From contig BLXT01006904.1 of the NCBI GenBank assembly GCA_019648995.1, positions 231,579 to 279,075 of the forward strand: a stretch of DNA of 47,497 nt, written 5' to 3'. This stretch comes from Plakobranchus ocellatus (Eukaryota; Mollusca; Gastropoda; Plakobranchidae). The position numbers and the translations under genes are program-made. Positions 1 through 11,822 of the stretch are shown here, in pieces. Position 1 is the stretch's first letter; every line of letters begins with the position of its first letter. The notes under the pieces were generated by a model. It was not told the origin of the DNA. It did no database searches and was given only the letters and a program-made list of their open reading frames with translations.

Positions 1-762
1 AAAAAAAAAAAAAAAAAATTAGCATATCGGGTTAACTTTTGTTGAAATGTTTCATGTTCATTGAGTTTTAATAGTTGTGTATAAAATCCTATTATAAAAG
101 TTCAATTATTTAGGTTTGGTTGTCTGCTTGTGCAGCATCTTTGGGACTAAAATGTTGAGGTCCACTGGTGTGAGCTATAAGAAGAAATGTTTTTTCATTG
201 GAAACAGAAGTCAAAACAGATAACATTGCAGAGGGAGAGCAAATACTTTTTTCCCCTTTATCTTTTTCTTGCAATATCTTTGAAATACAATATAATTTTC
301 ATGCCATTTCTCTCAAATAAAGTTGTATTCTTTCACATTCTCTGGTATGATTTAGAAGGAAAATAACAGATTACATATAAGAAAAAAAAAATCAATTCCA
401 GAGGATACAATATTTTGTTATTAAAATATGCTTTCCCAACCTGCTAAAATGGCACAATTTCCTGAGCCAGACCTTGCCTCTGTCTTTATAGATTTATTGT
501 ACCATTAAGATTCAGTTTGTAACACATGAAGATGCAGCTATTCATTTCTGCAAAAACTTATCAAGGTATAACTGATAAATTTGGCAATAGGTATCATAAA
601 TCTTGATTGGCTAACAACGAAATGCCTTTATGCTTTTGCCAATGTAGCCTTCTAAAACAACAAACTATCTTCATATTTATGCAATGCTATAGTGGTACAT
701 CAGTCACACACACACACACAAAAGAATATTTGAGAAACTTGTGCATCATACAGCATACTTAC
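1..762. other. EXOC8 intron and left edge
   Basis: AT-rich sequence starting with an A run. A (CA)n run lies at about 705-722. One acceptor-like site near 185 is followed by a short frame without Exo84 similarity and no donor, so I did not call an exon. Confidence 0.6.
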
Positions 763-882
763 ATTAGCCCTGTAAAATATGCCATCCACCAGCTGGTCTC
801 TGTTCTCCTCTATCACTTGCTGGATTGAGATGTCCAGCATGCTGGCCAAACAAAACTCAATGTCCAGACCAATAGCATTCAA
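763..882 (-). CDS. EXOC8: EXOC8 exon 13 (last exon found)
   Basis: Residues 500-539, phase 0 to 0, acceptor AAAACCAG, donor GTAAGTATG, a strong donor showing the gene continues leftward. It codes for LNAIGLDIEFCLASMLDI, matching vertebrate GDIGLDLTFIIHALLV. Confidence 0.95.
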
Positions 883-3800
883 CTGGTTTTAAAAAAAAAT
901 TGCAGGAATAGGCACAGAAGAGCTTTACAATTATGTGACGACATTTGCTTCAGACAAAAATTCTATTGCAAATTTTTGAGAAAAGCTCTCAAGATGAATT
1001 AATTTGTACAATGCATAAAAACAATACCTTGTGCTGTGAAATGAAAAAAAAAATAAAGAGCTCAATTATTTAAATATCCTATTTTTTTGGGTAGACATAT
1101 AAATATATTGTGTAGGCTTTATTGTCTAAATTTAGAATTCCAATAACTTCCAAAAGAAAAATCCAAACAAATAACAATTTTGATAACTATTCCTTCAAAT
1201 GTTAATTGAAAAATTCTGATAAAAAAAAAAAAAACAACAAACAAGCAAAAACATCTTCAACAACAACAAAAAAACAACCCTTTGCAATGGAAAATCATCA
1301 AAGTGAGACAAATTTCAAACCTCGGCGCAATGATTCTTGGACAGCTGCACACTGTCAGCAATGGTCGTCAGGCTCGCCTTGCTCTCAAACACCTGCCTTC
1401 GAAAGATGCTCACAAACGCTTGCAGCTCTTGTTTGGCCCAAATCACAAAAGCTGAGGAGCATACAAGGAGATAATATCTGTAATGGTGCTATATAAATAT
1501 ACCGTATTGCGACAAATAAGACAAGCTTTACTCTTGATAATGATAGAAGATGGAGAAATGGCTCAGGGAAAACAAAATCTATTTTCAAATAGCAGACAAA
1601 CAAACATTTATAAAAGTCCTTGTAGATTTTACTCCATTCAAATTCCACAGACTTTCTACACCAAAAAAATTAGAACCCTTTAATAAGCCTACTTTAAAAT
1701 GCTTTAGAAGGTCTGAAAAGTTGTTGAAATTCTAATTTCTACTGCCGAGAACTATTTGTTGCACACTAGAGCTCTAGCTTGCCACTCTTCCTATTTGTTT
1801 TGGTGAGGGGCTGTAAATAAATTAGCTCTCTCCACTTTATTTAGAACATTCCTTTTGTTGTCTAATTTCTTTACTTTTGATCACATTATGTTGCTTCTCA
1901 TTTTGCAGATTTTCTTAGACTCAATTCAAACATTTTAAGCAGGCTTTCTAAAATAGACTATAAATTTTGAGTTTTTTGTTATTTTTTCAATTATCTTACA
2001 TATTTATTATATCATTTCCTTTTTTGCATCTTTTCAAAAGCATGCTCTATCAAATTCTACAACCTTACAGCAATTTCCATCCATTGTATAGATTCTATGT
2101 GTTAAAATCCTTGTGAAAATGACATTAATCAATGAATTGTTTTGTGGAAAAGATAACTTTATGTAAAGAGTATATTTATGGATAAGGGATTTTTCAGTAA
2201 CAACACCCTCTTGACTTGTATTGTTTGGCTCTTGTTTAAGACACAAGGCTAGGCTAATAATGCTGTTCTCATAAAATTGACAAATGTGACCAAACCTCTC
2301 AAAATGTGTGATTTGTCTGAAATTGACCCATTAGACTATGAAGCAAAATATTTGAAAACAGCTGAAAATAATGAAAACAAATAACGTTTGGACATATATT
2401 ACGAAATGGTTTATCCTTAAAAATCTACCCCCCCAATTCATTTTCACTATCCCAGGTAACTTTTGTCTACTCAGCACCATAGCTGTCTTGGGCAATGGCC
2501 AGCAAACCAACTCCTGATTGTGCAGGACAGTGATTATTTGAACTACACAGCTTGACACTAGTACCTGAGAAACAACCATAATGCCCAGGAAATGCTTTGA
2601 TAAACTCCTTTGAAGTGTCGGACAATGAGGAGAAAAAGACACCACACAGGCAGCGGATGTACAGCGTGGTGGCCCCCTCAAACTTCAGCTGTCGGATGTT
2701 GTACTTGATGATAGCACTGCGGTTTCGCAGAAACAGCTTGCAGGCCTGAACAAAAAAAAAAAGGAGAATGAAAAAAAAATATTTTTTTTAAAATTGGTAA
2801 ATTTTAATGAAAACAAGCACGAACTGAATTGGTACATAGTGCTGTTTTTAATCTTATCATGAAAATGTATGCTTTCATAATTCCATGAAATACAAAATAG
2901 TATTTTTCAACCCTGAAAGTAAACACAAAAACAAGGAGAGAAGCACTGAGAATTTCAATTGTGGAATATTACATTCACACATAACAGATACTGAGTAAAT
3001 TATTACATGATAGTCCGCTGGTTGATCCAATCTGACATATTTAATAAGTCGCAAGTCCATGTTACGCTTTTGGTTACAAAAAAAAAAGAATTTTGGGTGT
3101 GCTTTCTCCTTCATTCACTGTTTTTTTTTTTGTTCTTGAAAAACTGACAATCCCAATATGTTGCCACAAAATAACATCTCTGTTCGTTTTTTACCATTAG
3201 AAAGCTGTTCCTGGTTATATCACCAATTGAAAATGTTCCAAAAGCAACTTTCAGTTCATATATAGGCTCGTCTAAACATTTGACTCTTAATTTACATGTA
3301 AGGCTTCTTAGGAGGTTAATAAAGTATATTTTACTAACTCAAAGGGCATAACTTGTTTTCCTTAGCTGACTTTGATATCATGTTCAGTGATATAGATTAA
3401 ACAAAAACAACAACAGAAAAATATAATATGCAGAGCAGATGTTTTGGGCATCTGTGTGAAGGTCTAGATCTCTTTGTCAGAACTTTTTCCTCTTGTTCTT
3501 GATCTATATAATCTACAATTTTTCGTAGATATTACTTCACTAATTATGAAGTGATTAGGCCAACCTGAGCAGATTTTCCTAGCCTTATAAGCTGAGTGAC
3601 TGCCCGTCGTGCCGCCCTTGGTCCTCCTCTGAGAGATCGTTCTGGCGATACCTGCAGCTCATTCATAAGACCATCAGTTAACTGCTTTACTCTGTGGTCA
3701 ATCCGTGCTCTGTTAACAAATAAAAAAAAATCAGCACAGAGAATTTCTTTCTAAGGGCAAAAAATCATAAAGATAAGAGAAAGAATTTGATACTGCAATT

Positions 3801-6800
3801 TTTTTTTAGTTTTTGTTCCAATTAGTTTACTTTGGTGGTCTTCTTTTCTATTTTCAGTTGTAATAAAATTGATACAGGTGCCCAATATCGACTGTAGGCA
3901 ATGCTGTCATACAGTTTCTTTTAAATTCGATGTCAACTTCAGCAGCCTGTTTTTCCCTTAAGAAAATTTTGACAGGAACTTGAGTTTTCTCTGGATCTAC
4001 CCCGTATTTATGGATTAAAAATACTCTAGTTAAATTTGAAAATTAAGCTTATTAAATTTTAACAACTGACAAAGGCAACCGATGAGGAGAAAGCAAAAAA
4101 CAGATAAAGACTTGGTTACCTGAATTCTTTCAGAGCTGGCCCTTTGGGACAGCCAGTCAAGTACTCATTCACTGAAATAGAGCAATAAAAGAAGTTTGAT
4201 AAATCTAAAAGGTAGAACTCGGCGACATCCTTGACAATAATTAAAGGGAGAATGGCAAAGTAATATTAAAGTGATATTAATTATAAGGTGCAAACTATTA
4301 CAGAAGTGTAAAAGTCTTAGGTCTTTATACCAACCTAATAACTCAAACTCAAGCAATAACACTTACAAGAAAATGAAATTCTGAGAACATTCTTTTTCCC
4401 TTTTGTAATATGCTTTTATTCTGGCACAGAATTAATGTGTTTGTATCAAGTCTTTACCATTGCAAAGCTCACAGAGTACAGCTTCAAACTGTAACAGTGG
4501 ACTAATATGTAAGCATTCAGCTTTGACCATTTAAAGTGCTCTCAAAACATACATATTTTTATAAACTAAGGCAACATAATTGTTACTTTTGTAATCAATT
4601 AGAACAGTTTGCCACCAGTTTAAAAGATATAAAAAAAAGCATCCCTCAAACATCTGATTTCTGAAAGGACTTGCAATAAGGCCGAGGATTTTTACTCTCT
4701 ACATTTACTCTGACAGCATGATACTATGTTTCAGATCCTGTTTGGGGTAGGCCTGAATGATTACATAATTTTTTATTCATTGACTTTATGCAGGAATTTC
4801 GATGTTGTATTTGTGTCTAATCCAACAGCTCATGGGAACTTGCCCTACAGCCTAATGCCATATCACTGAATCTTGCAGTGTGCAGAAGTGGCTCTGGTAT
4901 GGAGTGTAGAGTGAAGGATATTATTAGCTTATGACAGGAAACATTGAGATACTGCTGTGCACCATTTTGCTCGAAAAAAAATTGCAAGACCAAAAATTAA
5001 AAAAAGAGCCCTTAAACAAGACATGAATATTTCACATAACCTTTTACCTTTTTCCACGAGGTCAACAGCACCCTCAAAGTTTCTCTGAGCAATATACATA
5101 TCTAGGTCTTCAGGCAATTCCTGGAGCCAGTCTGCTGATAAAAAGTCACGGTCCATTGCCACAGGCTCTTCCTCTAAATCTTCTGTAAAACCTGATTAAA
5201 GAGAAAAAAAAAAGAACAAAGATGTCTCCTTTCATATGCTTCCACAATTTACAAAGCAATGAGCTATTTGATTTCAAACAATATAAAGTATGCACACATT
5301 ACTATTCCAAAGAGCAAGAATCTATATAAAGCTTAACAAGAATAAAAACAATGCTGTCCAACAGCAAAACACTGCAGACTCTTGACTACATGTATCAGAC
5401 CTGCACTTGTAACAGAGATCAACATCTCTGCTGATCTGGTCAAGGTCTTAAATGAGCTTGAAAACTGCCAGATCTAATCCAGGCAGCAACAGCAATGAAG
5501 GTCATACAAGCAGGTCTTCAAAGTTTATGGGATTCATTAAGGCCAGAGAAGAACAATACCACTCAAGGACCCAAAATTTAGCCAATTCCAAAGGGTTAAA
5601 AAAGATTCACCTGCCCACAAAACTTTCCACAATTTCAATGGCTATCAAGAGTTCTGTATCAATTTTTATGCCTTTAGTTGATGCTTGATTCAGATGAACT
5701 TGGAACTCTATCTAAGCTTTTGTGCACTGATCAAATTTAAGAAGATTAAAAAAAACCCATAATTAGCGAATACTAAATGAGGAGCAAAAAAAACGAGAGA
5801 CATAGTCCCTTGATTATAGGAGCAAAACCATCTAAAATGTGTAGGAATTTTGCACAAATGCATCTCCATTTAAGAAAAAAAAAAAAACCCACAAATTACA
5901 CTGTTGCATATCTACATTACAAACAAAAACCTGCAGGATTGAACTAACTTTTAGAGAGGTCGCCTTCTCCTGGCGATGCCAATGCGACCTGGAGCTGCTG
6001 TTCTGCCAGACGCATAGCCGCCTCCTTCTTCTGCTTGTCCTTCACAGCCTTCTTTTTCTTGGTGTCCTCTAGAGCATCGAGCCACTGGCGCTAGAGGAAA
6101 ATAACAACACTCTTTTTTAATATGTATATAGTAAAAAAGGCCTCTTGTTTAAGAAAGAAAAAGAAAACAAACATGCCTTTAGATCAGTCCTTATGAATTG
6201 TATGTAATTTATGAGATCTTTTAGACGAGGTAAAAAACATTCTTATTGTAGTTTTGTTATCAAAAATGCTTTATTAAAGAAACCTTAATGCTTACATATT
6301 TGCACAGAAGTAGCAAATCATTATTCAATTTTCAACCCTTACAAAGCTCATAAATACAGTTTCAAACAAAAATCAAATCTCTGAAATGCAATTAAGGATT
6401 CGCTCTGACAGGAACTGAGACACATTGTGATACAAATATTTTATTTTTAAGTGAAGATGAGCATAACAACCATGCCTAACCCCCACTCTCAATCTCTTTT
6501 CTCTCTCATTCCTAAAATGATGACACCGCTGACAAACTGTTGGTGACAATAACTCATCTGATAATGCAAAATTTTGTCCATGTTTTACTAAGAGTTGACT
6601 TTTAAACCAATGACAGCAGCTAAGTCAAACAATGAAATCAATTCAATATACAGTGGAACACGTTTAAACCGAAATTCTAGGGAGTATGATTTCTATTTTG
6701 GTTTAAGCATAGCGCATTAAATAAGTAAGATTAATAACAGAGAGTAACCAACTTCTGAAATATTAAGTTAAATCAATCCCATCCATCGTCACACCACACA

Positions 6801-9800
6801 ATGTGAATGACCACGCCTATCCACGAATCTTTGTCTCTTTTTTATCCACTTCTCTATTTCCTTCGCTTTCCTTTTCATAAAAGAGGTTCTTGCGCCTGTT
6901 ATTGATGTAGAATAATAGAATTTTCCGGTCCTAGTCTCTACTTTTACAATTTAATCATTGCCTAAGTTTTCCGGTACTTGTCTGGCACGGTCCTGCTGCT
7001 TAACTGAGAAGGGATGGGCAGGTGTGTGCAGTAGATCTAGACCTAGCCAGACATCGGGCCTGGCTGTCTGTTGTGTGAGGTACTGGTAATGAACAATATT
7101 GGGTTTGAATGGACTAATGCGCCAAAGAAAGGGATGGGAAAGGAGTGTAAAAAAAAAAAATGATTATTTTTATGTGTCGGTTGGACAGTGACTGGGCTTT
7201 CCCAGTAGTTTTTATTTTGCTTTAGCAATAGTAAGGCAGCCAACGCTTTCGGGTTAACCGCATATTTAATAAGAAAGAATAAGACGAAAAACAGAAAACT
7301 CTTCAATTTCTTTTTGTTTTAGCCGGTTTTTTTTTGGTTCAGCCGTTTTTGGTTTAGGTGTGGTCTACTGTACTTAAAATTAAAGTGAAAAGAAAAACAC
7401 AAAAAAACCTTAGCCTTGGCTGTGTCTGTCTGGTACATGTGAGACTCTGGAAACATGAGGATCTTGAATCCATTCTTCACTGGACCCGTGTCCCTTACAT
7501 TGACCACTGCTAGACTGTCTAACTCGTACAGGCCCTGGAACCTGTAACGCATAGGGCCACGTCTGGAAAAAAAAAAGAAAAAAGTATGAAAAAGGACATC
7601 ACCAGCCAGAAACCAATCTTTGTGCTACAGAAGGTTTTAATATTAAGAATAACATGTGGGGCATGCGACAAAATACTTATTTATTGGGAGAGCTGACCAG
7701 GGCTGAGCAACAATAATGAGTACAAGTACCTGTTGGGTATCCAAGTGGCAATCATCAAGCTGTCATTGAGCAGAAAAGCATGCACTCGTTGCAGCTGAGC
7801 ATGACTCTCAGCGTCCAGTTCTACCAAGTCTCCATCATGAACCAACTGTCGCCCTGGAACATCTGCTACGCTCTGGGGAGTAATAAAGAAAGACAGCTTA
7901 TTTTTCCGTCTAACGACAATTCAAATACGTGGAAGATTTTACAGTTTGACTTCCCACTTCAATTTGGCTAACCTTATTCAACTAATTTAAATATTGAGTA
8001 CAAAGTAATTCATACATTTCAGGAGTGTGACTAATCTTATGGAAAAAGTATGAATTTCTGCATGACTGATTCATGAAATCTTGGCACAATAAATATATTA
8101 GACCATTAACATTTCTTTCAAGTGGAGCCCATATTGGGGTAAAAAGAAAAAAAATACATGAATATAGAAAAAAAAAAAAGAGAAATCTCTACCCCAGAAA
8201 TTCTTGTCAATAATTCTGTGCATTAAATCTTAAAAATGGTAAAATAAAAAGCCAACAAAACCTCTTGACTAAAATATGAATGCTTGAGTCTTTTGAAAAA
8301 AGAAGACATATTTCATATAGGAACAAGAAAGCAAATTTATATGATTAATTTTATTTATTTCAAAATTTTATTATTAAACATTTCTAACACAGACAAATCA
8401 TGTTTATGAGAACATTTTAAAATTATTTTCCAAATACAAAAAGATACATAAGGAAGGATATCAAAGATTGAAATGGAAAAAGACTTAAAAAAATACAAAA
8501 AGATACATAAGGAAGGATATCAAAGATTGAAATGAAAAAAGACTTTAAAAATAAAGCCATTGATTTGCTACCTACCGAGCAACCTTCAACCTTTTCCAGC
8601 AAGAATGCCAGGTTTCTGCGTGTTTCCTCTTCAGGGCTCTCTTTTTCCTCCTCCTCCCCTTTCAAGCCTTCAACAATAGCTATGGAGTAAATCAAAATGG
8701 GATGTGCAAAAAGATAAAATCATGAATAGATTTTAAAATTCAATGATTTGGGAAGGTTCAAATCAGTCTAAAATTGCGAATTGTGAATTTTGAGTCTTGT
8801 TTTTTTTTTTTTTAACTTTATTTTAATAGCTTTGTAATTCTGAAAGAAAAAGAAGGTTTATTATCCACCAAGACTTTTAATAATATTTAAAAGCCTTATA
8901 AATTTAAAAAATGTATACTAATAATTGTTTGTGAAAACTTTTATCTGCAACAGATTATTCTAAAGGAATAGTCTGAACACAATATTGTTCTGACTGGCCC
9001 AACTTTTTTTTTTAAATAGTTGCTACAATTTTTATTCATTTCTTAAATTTTAAAGCAATATATATGCAAAAGGCAGAAACCAAAATAAAACCAGCAGTTG
9101 TCGTTAGAAGATTGCATTTGCTTTTCAGAATAATTCACCGGACTGACCTTGCAACAGGAAAACATCAATTTTTCTTAATCATCAAATTTTTCTTGGGTCA
9201 AATGAACAAACTGTATGTATATTTCTGCTACGAGGAGGCACTTTTACGTATAAACATGATTGCGATTTGGTATAATAGTCTAAGCCATATAGAAGTTTTC
9301 TTAATTTCACCTACCTCTATCGCTCACCAACGGCATCTCCATCATAGAGCTCATGAGAGACTTCTGGTCTGATAAAAGGTGGCTCAGCTGGATCATTTCT
9401 CCCTCCAAGACTAAAAGATAGAGAGCAATTATAAGAGAGATTGTAAATGACATGCAGGAAAAAAAAAAGCAAAATAATTTTTTTATTCCATGAAATGTAT
9501 GCAATAATCATATCTGTACTAGCACCACAAGATGACATTCTTTTGCAGCAGAAAAATTTGTCTTATATAATGTGGTTACAACTACCTGGAATATAAATAT
9601 TTTGAACTGAAATTCTCTGACAAGATTTAGGGAAATGTGAGTCTCTGATATCATTTAGCACCCATGTGACGAGCACTTCAGAATGCATTAAAGCGTTCAA
9701 ATTTTTTTTATCAGGGTTCCTCCAGCTATTCTTCTTTAAATTCAAAAAGGTTTCCAGGTGATTTCAAGAAGAAAATTTCAAAATCAAGAAGGCTTCTTGC

Positions 9801-11822
9801 ATGCGCTTTTGAAATGGACGAGTCCACATTCGTTCTTAACTACAAGTATGAGAGTACATTAATTAATATCCAGTGTAAGTAACAGAAAAAAAAATAAATT
9901 GGGCCATGGAGTACAATCAAAAGTAACCGCTTGTACACTGCCATGTTGCCCACACTGTTCATCGTTTTTGCCTTTAATGGCAATCTGCGCATGTTTTTAC
10001 TTTCCTTTTTTGAGTGCATTGTCTTAATTCAAGGAGGTTTCAAAAAGCTTTTTGGCCTTAATGCCAATTTAAGGAGATTTTAAAGGGAAACTAAATTCTA
10101 GGAGGTTTCAAGAGCTCCTTGAAAATAAGGAGGCCGCAGAAACCCTAGATTCTATTGTCGACTTTTCCACAAAACACTCATTTTTTTGTTAATAAGTAGC
10201 TTGATAGTGTATAAAACTTGTCAATTATTTTCACCTTTAAATCAAGCTAAGACTACTTACAACTCTATTAGTTTGAAATCAATAGGTACATGAAAATATT
10301 ACAAGTGAGCAGAGTAAAATCCAATGATCATTAAATAAATTAATGTACAACTGCTACGCAGGAAATTTCAATTACTGACCAAATTATAGTCTTACTTGAA
10401 ATTTCCCGAGCTGTCTCAATGAACTGAGAGTAATTTTTGTAAACATTTTTCTTCAAAGCCTGAGCCGTGTCATCATTGAGCATGTGAACTTTGGTCCTCA
10501 TGTCAAGCAAAGCATCCTCGCCTTCACCTGACAGTTTCGCAATAACTGAGAAAAATTGAAAAGCAGGAATTAAAGCATATGATGCCTTCATAATGAAATA
10601 TTTTGAAAAATTTTCATAAAAAGATCAAGCATAATCCTTCAAAAGATCAAATGATATATATTTATTTGTCAACATGTTGTTGATACATTTCTTCTGTAGG
10701 GGCCCTTTCTGGAATAGGCATTCATTATCATGGTCCTCCACTCAATCCAGTTCTCAATTAATCTAATAGGTTATACCATGATGTTATAGATATATAATGA
10801 TTATCAAAAAATAATTATATTGCTTATTTAATCTAATGATAAGCTATGAATCAAACACCCTCTCACCATAAAGTCTAATCTCAGATTTGGAAAGTACGTT
10901 TGTTTTTTTTTCACAAAAAAAGGTGGAAGGATTTCGATTATGCACACATAGTGATTTTCCAAAATAATGACAAAATGAAGGCAATTCTAGTCAACTTTTG
11001 ACAATTTAAATATTTTACCTACAATCCCCAAAAATTACTATTAATTTTGTCTGTATACAAAGATATCTTTTATAATTTTTGGGAAAAAAACTGATCACCT
11101 CAGACCATCATCTTGTATATCATGGCTGAGTTTTAGTCGATTAGGTCCTATTCATCAATTGATTTAGAAACAAGCGATCTCAAGAAATCAAATGTTGTAC
11201 TTTTTCAATATTAAATTGTCACAATGTAACATAACAAGTTAGTTTGTGGTTTAGCTTTCATAAATTTATTTTTCTTGTGTACACATTTGGAAGTATTGCC
11301 AAAAAGGTTTTTTCTCAACCAGCAGTTCTTTTTAGTCGCCAAAGTGTGAAATTAAACATTAAGAAAATATCACCCCACCCGCTCCACACTCTCTTAAGAT
11401 TTATAGTGGGGTTCAAATTAGAGTTTGGGGTAGGCTAATGAAAAATAGGCTACCTGAGAGAACTCCCTAAATATGACTAAAAACAGATTTTAGCAGAATT
11501 TTTATTAATCTCTGCTTGCCCTTTGATGGTTTCTGCGAAAATAAATGCCATCTTCTGTATGTCGTTCACACTTTAGCCAATTCTAAAATCTAGGCCTAGA
11601 TCTAAATCTAGATCTAATTTTCAGATAGTATAAAATATAATTTAGCAAAGAGTATAATTAGATCTCATCCTGGATTGCTTCGGTTTAGATGACTAAAATC
11701 TGCTATAATTATGAAAAAAAGGGGTGTGTCTATCACGCTAAGACTGGTAAAAATCAAAGCAACTTACAACTTTCAGGCTCAAAAGACGGTTTTGCCAAGA
11801 TCCTTGCTAAACCATCACCCAT
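763..11822 (-). CDS. EXOC8: Exocyst complex component 8 (Exo84), 13 exons, 3' end beyond left edge
   Basis: Exo84 is a subunit of the octameric exocyst, which tethers secretory vesicles to the plasma membrane; in animals its PH domain binds the small GTPase Ral. The joined exons run from the start at 11822 to 763 and give 539 codons with every splice phase agreeing. Residues about 30-90 hold the N-terminal helical core (QFIETAREIS, EMIQLSHLLSDQKSL). Residues about 130-250 form the PH domain (FLLNDSLMIATW, LAVVNVRD, FKILMFPES). A Lys/Glu-rich linker follows. Residues about 300-539 begin the helical C-terminal domain (DWLQELPEDLD, RSLRGGP, LIRLGK, LFLRNR, FVIWAK, IGLDIEF). These align without gaps in order to vertebrate EXOC8 as I recall it (about 725 residues). 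About 180 C-terminal residues are off the left edge; I found no convincing next exon in 1-762. No frameshift or stop was seen, so it looks functional. Confidence 0.97.
1321..1451 (-). CDS. EXOC8: EXOC8 exon 12
   Basis: Residues 456-499, phase 1 to 0, acceptor CTCCTCAG, donor GTTTGA. FVIWAKQELQAFVSIFRRQV aligns to vertebrate FVVWARSAMGMFVDAFSKQV; SKNHCAE follows. Confidence 0.96.
2565..2745 (-). CDS. EXOC8: EXOC8 exon 11
   Basis: Residues 396-455, phase 0 to 1, acceptor TTGTTCAG, donor GTACTA. ACKLFLRNRSAIIKYNIRQL and EGATTLYI match vertebrate ACELFLRNR and EGATLLYI. Reading past the donor gives no homology. Confidence 0.97.
3565..3709 (-). CDS. EXOC8: EXOC8 exon 10
   Basis: Residues 347-395, phase 2 to 0, acceptor GTTAACAG, donor GTTGGC. 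It contains RVKQLTDGLMNEL, SPERSLRGGPRAARRAV and QLIRLGK, matching vertebrate SPDRSLRGGP and QLIRLGQ. Confidence 0.97.
4120..4171 (-). CDS. EXOC8: EXOC8 exon 9 (52-base microexon)
   Basis: Residues 330-346 (NEYLTGCPKGPALKEF), phase 1 to 2, acceptor TATTTCAG, donor GTAACC. It is too short to find by frame length. It was placed by its phases and by vertebrate NHYLEDKPSPPPVKELR. Confidence 0.93.
5048..5191 (-). CDS. EXOC8: EXOC8 exon 8
   Basis: Residues 282-329, phase 1 to 1, acceptor TTTAATCAG, donor GTAAAA. It codes for DWLQELPEDLDMYIAQRNFE and GAVDLVEK. This is the most diagnostic Exo84 segment in the window, opening the C-terminal helical domain. Confidence 0.99.
5949..6090 (-). CDS. EXOC8: EXOC8 exon 7 (PH C-terminal helix and linker)
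   Basis: Residues 235-281, phase 0 to 1, acceptor TCCTCTAG, donor GTTAGT. RQWLDALEDTK is the PH-domain closing helix (vertebrate REWLEVLEDTK). A lysine-rich helix and SPGEGDLSK follow as a linker. Confidence 0.97.
6651..7370. mobile_element. pogo/Tigger-like MITE in EXOC8 intron 6
   Basis: The left end CAGTGGAACACGTTTAAACC and the inverted right end CAGTAGACCACACCTAAACC match at 15 of 20 bases, and TA flanks both sides (6649-6650 and 7371-7372). This is the target duplication and CAGT start expected of the Tc1/mariner superfamily, pogo/Tigger branch. The 720-bp interior has no transposase frame, so it is non-autonomous. Terminal divergence suggests an old copy. Confidence 0.72.
7409..7562 (-). 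CDS. EXOC8: EXOC8 exon 6 (PH domain, middle)
   Basis: Residues 183-234, phase 2 to 0, acceptor TTTTCCAG. The donor is GTTTTTT, a weak match to the consensus but the only one keeping frame with exon 7. It codes for YRFQGLYELDSLAVVNVRD and FKILMFPES, the conserved central PH strands. Confidence 0.96.
7730..7872 (-). CDS. EXOC8: EXOC8 exon 5 (PH domain, first part)
   Basis: Residues 136-182, phase 0 to 2, acceptor CTCCCCAG, donor GTACTT. It carries LVHDGDLVELDAES and LQRVHAFLLNDSLMIATW, matching the early strands of the Exo84 PH domain. Confidence 0.97.
8432..8550. repeat. Two-copy 59-bp tandem duplication in EXOC8 intron 4
   Basis: Copies at 8432-8490 and 8491-8550 share the word GATACATAAGGAAGGATATC and differ at only one or two places, so the duplication is young. 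It ends 25 bases past the exon 4 donor. No function is evident. Confidence 0.95.
8576..8679 (-). CDS. EXOC8: EXOC8 exon 4
   Basis: Residues 101-135, phase 1 to 0, acceptor CTCCATAG and donor GTAGGT. An acidic run (GEEEEKESPEEE) leads into FLLEKVEGCS, which sits just before the PH domain. The acidic run is probably a flexible linker. Confidence 0.95.
9315..9410 (-). CDS. EXOC8: EXOC8 exon 3
   Basis: Residues 69-100, phase 1 to 1, acceptor CTTTTAG and donor GTAGGT. It codes for LEGEMIQLSHLLSDQKSL, the counterpart of vertebrate LESEMYQLSHLLTEQKSL, then a Met-rich stretch. Confidence 0.97.
9712..10147. mobile_element. CAGGGTT-ended non-autonomous DNA transposon in EXOC8 intron 2
   Basis: The left end is CAGGGTTCCTCCAG and the inverted right end TAGGGTTTCTGCGGCCTCC. 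Between them are repeated AAGGAGNTTT/AAAANCTCCTT words (around 9745, 10033, 10070, 10105, 10120). Such repeated GGTTTC/TTTTAAGG blocks are typical of MITEs seen across molluscs and fish. There is no transposase frame. The exact ends and target duplication are uncertain. Confidence 0.5.
10396..10545 (-). CDS. EXOC8: EXOC8 exon 2
   Basis: Residues 19-68, phase 1 to phase 1. The acceptor is TTTTTCTCAG and the donor GTAAGA. It contains NVYKNYSQFIETAREIS, almost identical to the vertebrate NVYQNYRQFIETAREIS core-helix segment used for exocyst assembly. Confidence 0.97.
10696..10780 (-). mobile_element. RTE-like LINE 3'-end fragment (copy C)
   Basis: This stretch shares GGAA-AGGCATT, ATCATGTTCCTCCACTCAA and TTCTCAATTAAT-type words with the 3' ends of the longer copies at 12530 and 16738, in the same orientation. 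Only the terminal ~85 bp is present. It lies in EXOC8 intron 1. Confidence 0.6.
11768..11822 (-). CDS. EXOC8: EXOC8 exon 1 (start codon)
   Basis: Codes for residues 1-18 (MGDGLARILAKPSFEPES) plus one base. The start has A at -3 and G at +4, and an in-frame TGA at 11841-11843 lies six codons upstream, so no earlier start is open in this exon. The donor is GTAAGT. FEPES followed by FIAKLSG across the junction matches the FEARLYVKQLS region of the vertebrate N-terminus. Confidence 0.88.

Noticed and set aside
121..186. Possible next EXOC8 exon after 763 (acceptor-like CTTATAG, frame LTPVDLNILVPKMLHKQ)
   Set aside because: No similarity to the expected Exo84 residues, ends in a stop after about 22 codons and has no donor.
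703..722. (CA)n run near EXOC8 exon 13 as a regulatory element
   Set aside because: Ordinary microsatellite; nothing in the sequence shows a role.
2331..2564. Minus frame continuing past the EXOC8 exon 11 donor
   Set aside because: It is an intronic shadow; the GTACTA donor at 2564 joins in phase to exon 12, which carries the true homology.
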